In this document: positions 19,740-28,449 of the stretch, one piece after another
Numbering within the stretch: position 1 is the stretch's first letter
Layout: each line of letters begins with the position of its first letter
Origin: Bacteroidia bacterium
GTDB lineage: Bacteria; Bacteroidota; Bacteroidia; Bacteroidales; Paludibacteraceae
Length of the DNA stretch: 64,000 bases
Direction of reading: 5' to 3'
NCBI GenBank assembly: GCA_009929375.1
Contig: SAAO01000005.1
Span: 1-64,000, forward strand
Position numbers and translations under genes: made by a program
The notes under the pieces: generated by a model
Seen by the model: only the letters and a program-made list of their open reading frames with translations
What the model was told of the DNA's origin: nothing
Database searches by the model: none

Positions 19740-22301
19740 ATGAAGAAATATTTTTCTCTGCTGCTCTTTGCCGCACTCTTTTTTGGCCATGCAAATGCTC
19801 AGGTCGATAATTACAGTCTCCGTATGGATACAAACGGATCGCTGGATGCCGGTTATGTGAGCGAAATAAACGAATCAGACAGATTTACAGTGCAGTTTTG
19901 GATGCATCCGGATGTGTGGACTCCAAATGCTGCTGTTTTTACACGTGGGAATGCCGACCAGCTTTTCGAACTCAGACTAGGAAGTGAAAGCGGGCGACTG
20001 AAATTGTTTGCAGGCGCACAGTCGGTTGACATTGTGTCGGTCAATATTGCTGCGGCTAAATGGGCGCACATAAGCATTGTGTCACAGCCGGGCAGTCTTA
20101 AAGTGTATGTAAATAATACACTTACCATCAACACAAATACCGGAGTCATTATTCCCTCGTCGGGCAGTAATCTTTTCCTGGGCAATAATTTCAAAGGGCG
20201 TATCGACGAATTCCGTATCTGGTCCGAAGCGCTTGCTACTAATGACCTGCTTTGGCGGAATACCCTTAATAAGTATCACCCACAGTGGAACAATCTGGTT
20301 TTGTACTACAAATTCGATCAGAATCTTTGTCCCAATGTGGTGGATTATACTTTCAAACATCACGGAACTTTTTCGGCTGCAGGCGCTGTGCGCGAAAAAG
20401 TAACCGATAATGCTGCATTCAAATACCGTATTCAGGCTGCTTACACCGATTTTTCGCGCTTTGCCGATCGTGGTGTCGACCGTGAAAAGTATCTGCTTTC
20501 AAACGATATCATTATGCTTGGAGTGGAGTCGAATTCCGATGGTACTATTACAATGCCTTTTCCGTACAACGAAGGTAAAATAACCAACGCGGTGCAAATG
20601 CAGGCTTTCGAAGGTCGCACGGGTGTACTTGCTTTCAATGGTGCTGGTGCTGGCATGGAAGTGGGAGCAAAGGCGCTTATCCCTACTGCAAAATATTCGC
20701 TGCATACATGGCTTTACATCGACGAGTGGACCGAAGGTGCTTATCTTTTTCAGAAAGAAGCTTCTGTGAATCAGGGATTTTCAGTCCGTTTGGGAAATCC
20801 GGCCACTTATGAACTTATCCTGCGTCTTAACGGACAGGAATTTAAACGTAACATTCCCACATCATTGATCACAAAACCTGTGGGTTCATGGTGGAATCTG
20901 GGTGTGGTGGCTTTCTCGCTCGAAATGGGCGCCACCAAAACTTTTATGTTCACTTTCGATGGGAAAGGATATTTCCCGCTCAGTTCAGGAGTTCCTGCTA
21001 CAGTTCCTGCCACGCTTTTGCCACAGGGAGTTAATCAGACGGCTGCCGTCATCGGCAAGGATTTTAAAGGGAAACTCGACGAAACTGTGATTTGGCATGC
21101 CGACCTTTCTGAAGCTCAGATAAAGGGCTACATGTCGGAATTACCAATGCCCGGATTCGGGAAAATTGTGGAAGCGCAAACAGTGCTTTACCGCATGAAT
21201 TCGTTCTGGAACTATGATAATGCCGAAAATCCCGGTTACGATCTGTATTCGTACAAGCATTTTATGAACATTGTGCGCAGTGCTTTCGATGGATATCGTG
21301 GTTATAAAATCCGTATGAGTGTAAAGGGACACGATGGCTGGGAATCGACTATGGCTAACGCAACTAAACGCAAAACAATGGCCGAAGGTATTGTGGCTGC
21401 TGCTGCCGATTTCGATGGTATCGACCTCGATTTCGAATGGTGTTACGACGGAACATGTTTTAATAATTATGGATTGCTGTTGGAAGAAATTGGCAAAATA
21501 ATGCCTGCTGAGAAAATATTTACTGTCTCGCCACATTATGTCTCGTACAGCTTCCCCACAAAATATATGACTCATGTGGATTATTTCACCTTCCAGATTT
21601 ACGGTCCGAGTGCCAATGTCTTCCGCTGGAATACATATGTGGATGCATACAACCGATTTATTGCTCAGGGTTATCCCAAAGATAAAATTGTAATGTCGTA
21701 CGCCACTACCACATCGCGTGCTTACGAGGATGCTGCAGGCAATGTACAAACTGCTGCTGCGCCTATAGGTGTGCGCAATGGTCTGCTCGATGGAACTTAC
21801 ACGCCCGACATGGATGTGGTAATGGATAGCAATGGAAAATATCGTTTTATTACCGGCGTAAACCAAACCCGCAACCGCAGTGAGTACATTCACGAAAAAG
21901 ACCTCGCAGGAATTATGTATTGGGACATGGGAAATGATGTGGCTACATCGCACCCGTACAGTATTCCAAAGGCATCGAACTATGCGCTGGCCAGCAATGT
22001 GGATACTGTTATTACGCAGGTGAATATGAATCCCAGTGCTATACATCCGGTTTCGGCACAACGTGCTGTAATAAAGATATATCCCAATCCGGCTACAAAC
22101 TTTATCCGCCTTTCGTTACCGGCAAATGATATGATTGACACGGTGAAAATTTTCAGTGCCAATGGTCAGTTGATGCAAACTGTGACCGGCGAAAAAACAC
22201 TGACAAATATGGATGTGAAAGCTTTGCCCGGAGGTTTTTACAGTCTGCACGCAAACACGCGAACAGGCAAGCTTTTTTCAGCCACTTTTTTGAAACAATA
22301 G
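19740..22301 (+). CDS. LamG-LamG-GH18 protein with T9SS tail, probable endo-acting glycosidase
   Basis: The 853-residue product has a signal peptide (1-20), a LamG-like domain (about 25-165), a second LamG-like domain (about 290-460) and a GH18 barrel (about 470-750). The GH18 signature DGIDLDFEW at 559-567 carries the catalytic acid Glu566. A T9SS sorting tail follows, beginning near IYPNPATNF. GH18 proteins in Sus-type loci are often endo-beta-N-acetylglucosaminidases that release N-glycans, though chitinase-like members exist. The two lectin-like domains and T9SS tail predict a surface enzyme that makes the first cut or holds glycoprotein. It lies 221 bp after the leading T9SS gene and 29 bp before the lipoprotein gene. 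Confidence 0.85.
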   Translation: MKKYFSLLLFAALFFGHANAQVDNYSLRMDTNGSLDAGYVSEINESDRFTVQFWMHPDVWTPNAAVFTRGNADQLFELRLGSESGRLKLFAGAQSVDIVSVNIAAAKWAHISIVSQPGSLKVYVNNTLTINTNTGVIIPSSGSNLFLGNNFKGRIDEFRIWSEALATNDLLWRNTLNKYHPQWNNLVLYYKFDQNLCPNVVDYTFKHHGTFSAAGAVREKVTDNAAFKYRIQAAYTDFSRFADRGVDREKYLLSNDIIMLGVESNSDGTITMPFPYNEGKITNAVQMQAFEGRTGVLAFNGAGAGMEVGAKALIPTAKYSLHTWLYIDEWTEGAYLFQKEASVNQGFSVRLGNPATYELILRLNGQEFKRNIPTSLITKPVGSWWNLGVVAFSLEMGATKTFMFTFDGKGYFPLSSGVPATVPATLLPQGVNQTAAVIGKDFKGKLDETVIWHADLSEAQIKGYMSELPMPGFGKIVEAQTVLYRMNSFWNYDNAENPGYDLYSYKHFMNIVRSAFDGYRGYKIRMSVKGHDGWESTMANATKRKTMAEGIVAAAADFDGIDLDFEWCYDGTCFNNYGLLLEEIGKIMPAEKIFTVSPHYVSYSFPTKYMTHVDYFTFQIYGPSANVFRWNTYVDAYNRFIAQGYPKDKIVMSYATTTSRAYEDAAGNVQTAAAPIGVRNGLLDGTYTPDMDVVMDSNGKYRFITGVNQTRNRSEYIHEKDLAGIMYWDMGNDVATSHPYSIPKASNYALASNVDTVITQVNMNPSAIHPVSAQRAVIKIYPNPATNFIRLSLPANDMIDTVKIFSANGQLMQTVTGEKTLTNMDVKALPGGFYSLHANTRTGKLFSATFLKQ

Positions 22302-22330
22302 GCAGTTTTTAGAATTATAATCGTTTAAAA

Positions 22331-22924
22331 ATGAATAAGATTAAATTTTACAGCTTTTTGATTGCAGCCATTCTCATGTTTGGAGCCTGCGAGGAAAAAG
22401 CCCTGAATCCCGGAGATTTCACTCTCCCTACCGAACTCGAAGTAGTTCAGATTTACGATACCCTGGGTAATGAATATCCGGTGCAGGTACTCCGAAGCAT
22501 CGATACCACTTATCTTTATCCGCGCATTAAATCTGATACACTGAAAGATGAAAATGGCATTCCGGTGCGCGATAGCAATAATAAATTGCAAATTACACGC
22601 GACACCACTTACACGCCCGGCACTAAAACTGCACGATTTGTAGAGTTGGAGCCTGTGTTGTTGGCAGCGCCGCGTAACGAATTGCACATTACACTGACAT
22701 CGAATGCGCGCTGGCTGGCTCCAACGCCCGACTTTAAAGGAAAAATTGCCTGGTATCTGACACAAAATGTAAACGGAGGTGGAGATGCGACCATTAAGGT
22801 GAAAATTCTGGCCGGACTGGCCACAAAGCGTCGTCCGGTATTGGCTCAGCAATTTATTTATAGCCGCGACAGCCTTGTGATGTATAAAATTGTTTTCGAT
22901 CAGAAAGCACAAAACGAACAATAA
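22331..22924 (+). CDS. lipoprotein with a BACON-like C-terminal domain
   Basis: The 197-residue protein has a lipobox ending in Cys20 (FGAC), followed by EEK. Acidic residues at this place resemble the Bacteroidota surface-export signal. The C-terminal part (about 115-190) has the spacing of a BACON-type domain: a TSNARW start, a middle strand with GGG, then an RRPVLAQQFIYSRDS segment and a final FDQ. Such lipoproteins hold or present glycans. It lies directly before susC (18 bp gap), whereas SusE/F-type proteins usually follow SusD. No enzyme motif is present. Function is inferred from domain shape and location. Confidence 0.65.
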   Translation: MNKIKFYSFLIAAILMFGACEEKALNPGDFTLPTELEVVQIYDTLGNEYPVQVLRSIDTTYLYPRIKSDTLKDENGIPVRDSNNKLQITRDTTYTPGTKTARFVELEPVLLAAPRNELHITLTSNARWLAPTPDFKGKIAWYLTQNVNGGGDATIKVKILAGLATKRRPVLAQQFIYSRDSLVMYKIVFDQKAQNEQ

Positions 22925-22942
22925 ATCAAATACTTTTCAGTG

Positions 22943-25900
22943 ATGAAACGAATCATATTTTTAGTCGCCGCAATGACGGTTTTGCTGCAGGCTGTGATGG
23001 CCCAGTCGGTGAAGGTGAGCGGCAAAGTGCTCGATAATAATAATGAAACCATAATCGGTGGAACTGTTATTGAAAAAGGAACTACCAATGGAACAACTAC
23101 TGATTTCGATGGTAACTTCAGTCTCAGTGTAGGTTCACGCAATGCTGTGCTGGTGGTTTCGTACGTGGGAATGAAAACGCAGGAAATCAGCGTTGGTGCC
23201 AAAAACAGCGGACTTGTAATCGTACTGCAACCGGACACGAAAGTGCTCGACGAGGTTGTGGTAGTAGGTTTTGGTACACAGAAAAAAATAAATGCAACCG
23301 GCGCTGTAAAATCTATTGATGCAAAAGCGCTTGAATCGCGACCGATTTCGAATGCCGTGCAGGGCTTACAGGGTGTAATTGCCGGTCTGAACATTACAAA
23401 CGATAATGGTGGCGGACTCGGACAATCGATGAGCATCAATATTCGTGGTTTGGGAACAATTGGCGAAGGTTCTAATTCCTCTCCGCTTGTATTGATCGAT
23501 GGTATCGAAGGCGATCTTTCGACCATTAACCCAAACGATATTGAAAATATTTCGGTGTTGAAGGATGCGGCAGCAGCTTCTATTTACGGTTCGCGTGCTC
23601 CTTTCGGGGTTATTTTGGTCACTACCAAATCGGGTGCTGAGCAGAAAACTGCTGTGACCTATACCGGAAATGTGCGCGTTTCAAATCCTGTGGCAGTGCC
23701 CCGTGCGGTAGATTCGTACACTTATGCCCTGATGGTAAACGATGCATACAGCAACTCGGGTGGAAATCCGCCTTTCGGTGCCGGACAGCTTGGCAAAATT
23801 ATGAGTTATCAGCGTGGTGAATTGCCTTTTGGTATCGAAAAAGCCGAGGGTGTTAACGACTGGGCGTGGAATCAGCGCAGTTTCGGAAATACAAACTGGT
23901 ACAACGAACATTTGAAATCAGCCACTTACTCGCAGGAGCATAATATTAGTTTACGTGGAGGCAATAAGGCCACAAGTTATTTTGTGTCTGCCAATTATTT
24001 GGGACAGAATGGACTATTTACCTATGCTGACGAAAAATTCAGCCGTCTTTCGGTAAATGGAAAACTGAATATGAAAATTACCGATCGCCTTATGTTTAAC
24101 TGGAGCTCGCGTCTTACCGATACTTCGAACGATAAACCTTCGGCGCTTAACGATTTGTTTTATCACAATCTGGGTCGTCGCTCACCATTGATGCCTGTGT
24201 ATATGCCTAATGGTGAATATAACCGCGAATCGCTTATTCCTTCATTGCTGAATGGTGGACGTTATATTGTAAAAAATCAGTTATTTTACAACCAGGCTCA
24301 GTTTACATTCGAAGCAATGAAAAACTGGAAATTTTATTTTGACCTTGGAAGCCGTATCGAAAAACCGAGCGAAAGCCGTCAGTTCAACCGCCTGAGTTAT
24401 ACCTTGCCCGATGGAACGCAAAACTATTTTGCAGTGCTCGAAGGTGTGGCCGATAAAAGCGTGGTAAACGAAGTAAACGGAACTATTCTTCGTCAGCCTG
24501 CTGCCGGAACTAATTACTACGAGCGTGCTTTTGGTCATGTAAATTATATGAATACAAACTTCCGTACCGATTATGAGTTGAAACTTAACAACCATTATTT
24601 CAAAGTGCTGGCTGGTATGCAGAGTGAGTATTATTTTACCGAAAAAATCCGTGTAGGTTCTGACAATATTACGCTGGACAGTAAGCCGTTTCTTCCTTCA
24701 GGAGCCGGAACAAATCCGCGTATGTCCGAGAAAAAAGGAGAATGGGCAAACCTCGGTATTTTCGGTCGTGTGAACTATGCGTATGCCGATCGTTATATGC
24801 TTGAACTGAATTTGCGTGCCGATGCAGCTTCGCGTTTTCCGGCCAATCAGCGCTGGGCTACTTTTCCCTCGGTTTCGGCAGGCTGGAATCTCGGACAGGA
24901 AGAATTTTGGGCCGGTTTGTACGAAAAAGGTTTCGAAATGCTGAAATTCAGAGCTTCGTACGGTGTTTTGGGAAATCAGAATACCAGCAGCTTTTATCCT
25001 TATTTCCAGTATATGAGTTCGGGAATGGGCGGTATTGTAATTGGTAATCAGGAAGCTACCGTGCTACCTGGCCCGCAACCTTTTGCTACTTCGCTCACAT
25101 GGGAAAAAATTGAAAACTCTGGTGTAGGTCTTGATCTTGGTTTCTTTTCGAACCGTTTGAGTGCAGCATTCGATCTTTATCAGCGTGTGACGCTCGACAT
25201 GGTGGGGCCGGCCAAACAGCTTCCGGCTGTGTATGGCGCGAATCCTCCAAAAACCAATAATGCTGAACTTCGTACACGTGGCTGGGAAATGGAAATAAGC
25301 TGGCGCGACCGCGTGGGCAAGGATTTTAGCTATTCGGCTACAGCCACACTCAGCGATTATCAGAGCGAAGTCACAAAATACGATACACCCGACGGCGCAC
25401 TGAACGGATATTTCCCCGGTAAGAAGCTTGGTGATATATGGGGTTATCAGGTAGTGGGAGTGGCCAAAAGTGATCAGGAAATGAACAACTGGTTGAGCAC
25501 CACTTCGCAATCGAACCTTGGTAAAAACTGGGGTGGTGGCGACTTGATGTATCGCGACATTGACGAAAACGGTAGTGTGAATGCCGGAGGTAATACCATT
25601 TACGATAGTGGCGACCTTTCGGTAATCGGAAACGGAACGCCCCGATATGCTTTTGGTCTGAATCTGGGCGCTGCGTGGAAATTTGTTGATTTTTCGATGT
25701 TCTTTCAGGGAATTGGTAAACGTGATGTGTTTTTCAATAACAGTGCTACTTTCTTTGGTTTTGCTGGTGAATGGCAGCGCTCACTTTTCTACGACCATCT
25801 CGATTATTTCCGCTATGCAGGCGATCCGCTGGGAGCAAACCTCGATCCTTACTACGGTCGTTTGCGTACCGATTATAACAATATACAGGTTTCGGATCGC

Positions 25901-26149
25901 TTTATTCAGAATGCTGCTTATGTGCGTTTGAAAAATCTTCAGATTGGATTTACACTACCTAAAACATCTGCACTTTCGAAACATGTTCAGAAGGCACGAT
26001 TGTATTTCTCGGGCGAAAACCTGTTCACATTTACAAACCTGCGCATCTACGATCCCGAAGCTATTGGCAGCGGTATCAGCGAATATGGTCCAGGAAAAAC
26101 ATATCCAATGTACAGGGTATTTTCGGCAGGACTCGATATTACACTTTAA
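22943..26149 (+). CDS. susC-like: SusC/RagA-family TonB-dependent outer-membrane transporter
   Basis: The protein imports oligosaccharides across the outer membrane, powered by TonB, in complex with the SusD lipoprotein encoded next. I chose the ATG at 22943 (1068 residues); a GTG codon immediately before it is in frame but unlikely. The order is signal peptide (1-20), a carboxypeptidase-regulatory-like domain (about 22-95), the TonB-box region with EVVVVGFGTQKK, a plug domain (about 110-215) and a long 22-stranded-type barrel ending in a terminal aromatic/hydrophobic strand. No STN domain is present, so there is no sign of anti-sigma signalling. The substrate is expected to be a mucin-type glycan, inferred from the surrounding enzymes. 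Confidence 0.95.
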   Translation: MKRIIFLVAAMTVLLQAVMAQSVKVSGKVLDNNNETIIGGTVIEKGTTNGTTTDFDGNFSLSVGSRNAVLVVSYVGMKTQEISVGAKNSGLVIVLQPDTKVLDEVVVVGFGTQKKINATGAVKSIDAKALESRPISNAVQGLQGVIAGLNITNDNGGGLGQSMSINIRGLGTIGEGSNSSPLVLIDGIEGDLSTINPNDIENISVLKDAAAASIYGSRAPFGVILVTTKSGAEQKTAVTYTGNVRVSNPVAVPRAVDSYTYALMVNDAYSNSGGNPPFGAGQLGKIMSYQRGELPFGIEKAEGVNDWAWNQRSFGNTNWYNEHLKSATYSQEHNISLRGGNKATSYFVSANYLGQNGLFTYADEKFSRLSVNGKLNMKITDRLMFNWSSRLTDTSNDKPSALNDLFYHNLGRRSPLMPVYMPNGEYNRESLIPSLLNGGRYIVKNQLFYNQAQFTFEAMKNWKFYFDLGSRIEKPSESRQFNRLSYTLPDGTQNYFAVLEGVADKSVVNEVNGTILRQPAAGTNYYERAFGHVNYMNTNFRTDYELKLNNHYFKVLAGMQSEYYFTEKIRVGSDNITLDSKPFLPSGAGTNPRMSEKKGEWANLGIFGRVNYAYADRYMLELNLRADAASRFPANQRWATFPSVSAGWNLGQEEFWAGLYEKGFEMLKFRASYGVLGNQNTSSFYPYFQYMSSGMGGIVIGNQEATVLPGPQPFATSLTWEKIENSGVGLDLGFFSNRLSAAFDLYQRVTLDMVGPAKQLPAVYGANPPKTNNAELRTRGWEMEISWRDRVGKDFSYSATATLSDYQSEVTKYDTPDGALNGYFPGKKLGDIWGYQVVGVAKSDQEMNNWLSTTSQSNLGKNWGGGDLMYRDIDENGSVNAGGNTIYDSGDLSVIGNGTPRYAFGLNLGAAWKFVDFSMFFQGIGKRDVFFNNSATFFGFAGEWQRSLFYDHLDYFRYAGDPLGANLDPYYGRLRTDYNNIQVSDRFIQNAAYVRLKNLQIGFTLPKTSALSKHVQKARLYFSGENLFTFTNLRIYDPEAIGSGISEYGPGKTYPMYRVFSAGLDITL

Positions 26150-26183
26150 TTACTAAAATTGAGAACTTTACAGAATTACTGAA

Positions 26184-28085
26184 ATGAAGAAATTATTTTA
26201 TATACTAACCGCATTACTTTCAATGTCTTTGGTTTCGTGCGAGGACTTTTTGCAGCGCGAACCGCTCGACTTTGGTAACGATCAGGCTTTTCTGAGAAAT
26301 GTGGACGATATGCGCAATTATACAAACGGATATTATTCGTTGTTTCCTTCGATGCGCTCAGGTTTTTGGGGTGGTGTTTATGCCGACGACAACAACAGCG
26401 ATAATCAGGCAGGGCCATCGGCTAATCAGCTTTTTTATCGTGGCGATAAATATACGCCGCTTGTAAAAGATTCGCACTGGAAATTTGATCACATACGCAA
26501 TCTGAATTATTTTATCAACCGAATGAAGACTGATGTGCCTGCCGGAAAAGTGAGTGGCTCTCGGGAACTCATTAATCATTATTTAGGCGAAGCGTATTTT
26601 TTCAAGGCTTATGAATATTTCCGTCTGCTTTCGAATCTGGGCGATGTACCCATTGTCGAAGATGTGCTGAGTGAAGATTATGATGGACTTATTGCTGCAA
26701 GCAAACGTATGCCCCGCAATGAAGTGGCCCGCTATATTCTGGGTCTGCTCGATCAGTCGAAGCAACTATTGATGGAAAAAGCTCCTGAAAGCGGTCGCCT
26801 CACGAAAGATGCAGCATTGCTAATGAAAGCCCGTGTCGCACTTTTCGAAGCTACATGGGAAAAATATCATCAGGGGACTACTTTTGCGCCCGGAAATCCT
26901 AAATGGGTTGGTGCTGCTTCTCATCCGAATTTTGCTTTTGCAGGTGGAAGCATTCAGTCGGAATATAATTATTTCTTCGAACAGGCCATTGCAGCAGCCG
27001 ACAGCGTGGCTTCGAAACGTACACTTTTTGCTGATTATGCATCGCTGTTCAACGACACAAAAGGCACAGTGATGGCTTCGCCGGAAGTGATTCTGGCACG
27101 CTATTATTTACAAGGTGTAAATGCACATTCAGCCACTCATTATTTGCAACGTACTGGTGCTGGGACTGGTCTGACACGTGCTATGGTGGAAACCTTCCTG
27201 ACAAAATCGGGTTTACCTGTGTATGCCGATAATACTTATCAGGGCGATTCGGTCATGTATCTGATGCTTCAAAACCGCGATATACGCCTTACTTCTTCGG
27301 TAAAGCCGGGAGGTTTGGTAGTAAACGGCACTGATACCATTGTAAATTACAAACCGCTGATTTATTCTTCAGGAAATCAGGGAACACCAACCGGATACGA
27401 ACTTAAAAAATGGATAAGTTATGAAGCCGGTCAGGATGCTACGCCTACCAGCGGAACTTCTGCAACGCCGGTTTTCAGAGTGGCCGAGGCGTATCTTATT
27501 TATCTTGAAGCATATTACGAACGATACGGACAACTGGGCGGAAATTGTGATACCTACTGGAAAGCTTTGCGTACCCGTGCAGGTGTAAGCACCGATTATC
27601 AGGCTACTATTGCTGCTACCGACCTGAACCTCGAAAATGATCTGGCTTCCAAATCGCGTGGAACTTTTGTGGATGCCACACTTTACAATATTCGTCGCGA
27701 ACGTCGTTGTGAGTTTGTGGCCGAAGGTATGCGACTTCTGGATTTGAAGCGCTGGCGTTCGCTCGATCATATGATTAATTATCAGGTGGAAGGTATTAAT
27801 CTCTGGGCTGATATTTACCGTTTATATACAGCTGATCAGATAAAAGTCGGACAGACAGTGTCGTCATCTTCGCTAAGTACTTATCTCCGTCCTTATCAGA
27901 TTGTATCGACATCTATCGTGTATGATGGTTATACTTTCCCCAAACCTCATTATCTGGAGCCTGTTCCGGTGAGCGAAATAATAATGACTTCGACCAACGG
28001 ACAGGATAATTCGCCGATTTATCAAAATCCGGGCTGGCCTGCCAAAATCAGTGGCCCTGCCGATTATAACTTCGATTGCGATTAA
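26184..28085 (+). CDS. susD-like: SusD/RagB-family surface glycan-binding lipoprotein
   Basis: The 633-residue lipoprotein has a lipobox ending at Cys19 (SLVSC) followed by Glu-Asp. It begins with the usual SusD opening, CEDFLQREPLDF, followed by TPR-like helices. The C-terminal RagB/SusD segment includes RRERRCEFVAEGMRLLDLKRW (split here by context, at about 514-534). It forms the lid over the SusC barrel and delivers glycan. The gene starts 34 bp after susC and ends the plus-strand unit; the hairpin at 28398-28449 terminates it. Assignment is firm, specificity is not. Confidence 0.94.
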   Translation: MKKLFYILTALLSMSLVSCEDFLQREPLDFGNDQAFLRNVDDMRNYTNGYYSLFPSMRSGFWGGVYADDNNSDNQAGPSANQLFYRGDKYTPLVKDSHWKFDHIRNLNYFINRMKTDVPAGKVSGSRELINHYLGEAYFFKAYEYFRLLSNLGDVPIVEDVLSEDYDGLIAASKRMPRNEVARYILGLLDQSKQLLMEKAPESGRLTKDAALLMKARVALFEATWEKYHQGTTFAPGNPKWVGAASHPNFAFAGGSIQSEYNYFFEQAIAAADSVASKRTLFADYASLFNDTKGTVMASPEVILARYYLQGVNAHSATHYLQRTGAGTGLTRAMVETFLTKSGLPVYADNTYQGDSVMYLMLQNRDIRLTSSVKPGGLVVNGTDTIVNYKPLIYSSGNQGTPTGYELKKWISYEAGQDATPTSGTSATPVFRVAEAYLIYLEAYYERYGQLGGNCDTYWKALRTRAGVSTDYQATIAATDLNLENDLASKSRGTFVDATLYNIRRERRCEFVAEGMRLLDLKRWRSLDHMINYQVEGINLWADIYRLYTADQIKVGQTVSSSSLSTYLRPYQIVSTSIVYDGYTFPKPHYLEPVPVSEIIMTSTNGQDNSPIYQNPGWPAKISGPADYNFDCD

Positions 28086-28447
28086 TTAAAGTTGATTATA
28101 ATTCTACTTTGACAGATTAAAGATAAGAAAGAGATTAAAAAGAATAGTAACGCGGATTTAACGGATGAAACTGATTACAACAGATTTAAATTGAATAAAA
28201 AACAGATATAATTCGGATTAAAATTTTGACAAGTCAAAATTAGGATAAAATTAAAATATACAACAACTTAAATCTGTAAATTTTATTTATAAAATTTTTA
28301 TAATCCGTTTAGAAATCAGTTATTTTAAAAAAAATAATCCGCTAAATCCGCGTTACTATTTCTTTTAAAATAAATCTGTCAAAGCAGAAATAAAATGAAA
28401 ATCCGTTTTCAGGAATGCTTCAAAAGCAACTTAAAACGGATTTTTTT
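28086..28447. other. gene-free region between converging susD and regulator genes
   Basis: Nearly all of this 362-bp gap is taken up by the long palindromic element at 28107-28384 and the plus-strand terminator at 28398-28449. No coding region is seen. Confidence 0.7.
28107..28384. repeat. 278-bp imperfect palindrome, MITE-like
   Basis: The ends are a 12-bp perfect inverted repeat, CTTTGACAGATT (28107-28118) and AATCTGTCAAAG (28373-28384). A second, longer pair lies inside, about 24 bp with one mismatch (28143-28166 and 28337-28360). A perfect 8-bp palindrome around a 2-bp spacer sits near the middle (28223-28230 with 28233-28240). The whole can fold into one long hairpin or cruciform. It has no coding capacity and resembles a non-autonomous transposable element. 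Confidence 0.65.
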
Positions 28448-28449
28448 TT
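28398..28449 (+). terminator. terminator of the susCD operon
   Basis: A 12-bp perfect stem, AAAATCCGTTTT (28398-28409) with 28433-28444, is followed by a run of T up to 28449. The T run reaches the stop codon of the converging regulator gene. Confidence 0.85.

Noticed and set aside
21141-22061. Long minus-strand open frame (306 codons) inside the GH18 gene
   Set aside because: It is antisense to a conserved GH18 domain, has no signal or family features, and is full of Cys/His/Ile typical of shadow frames.
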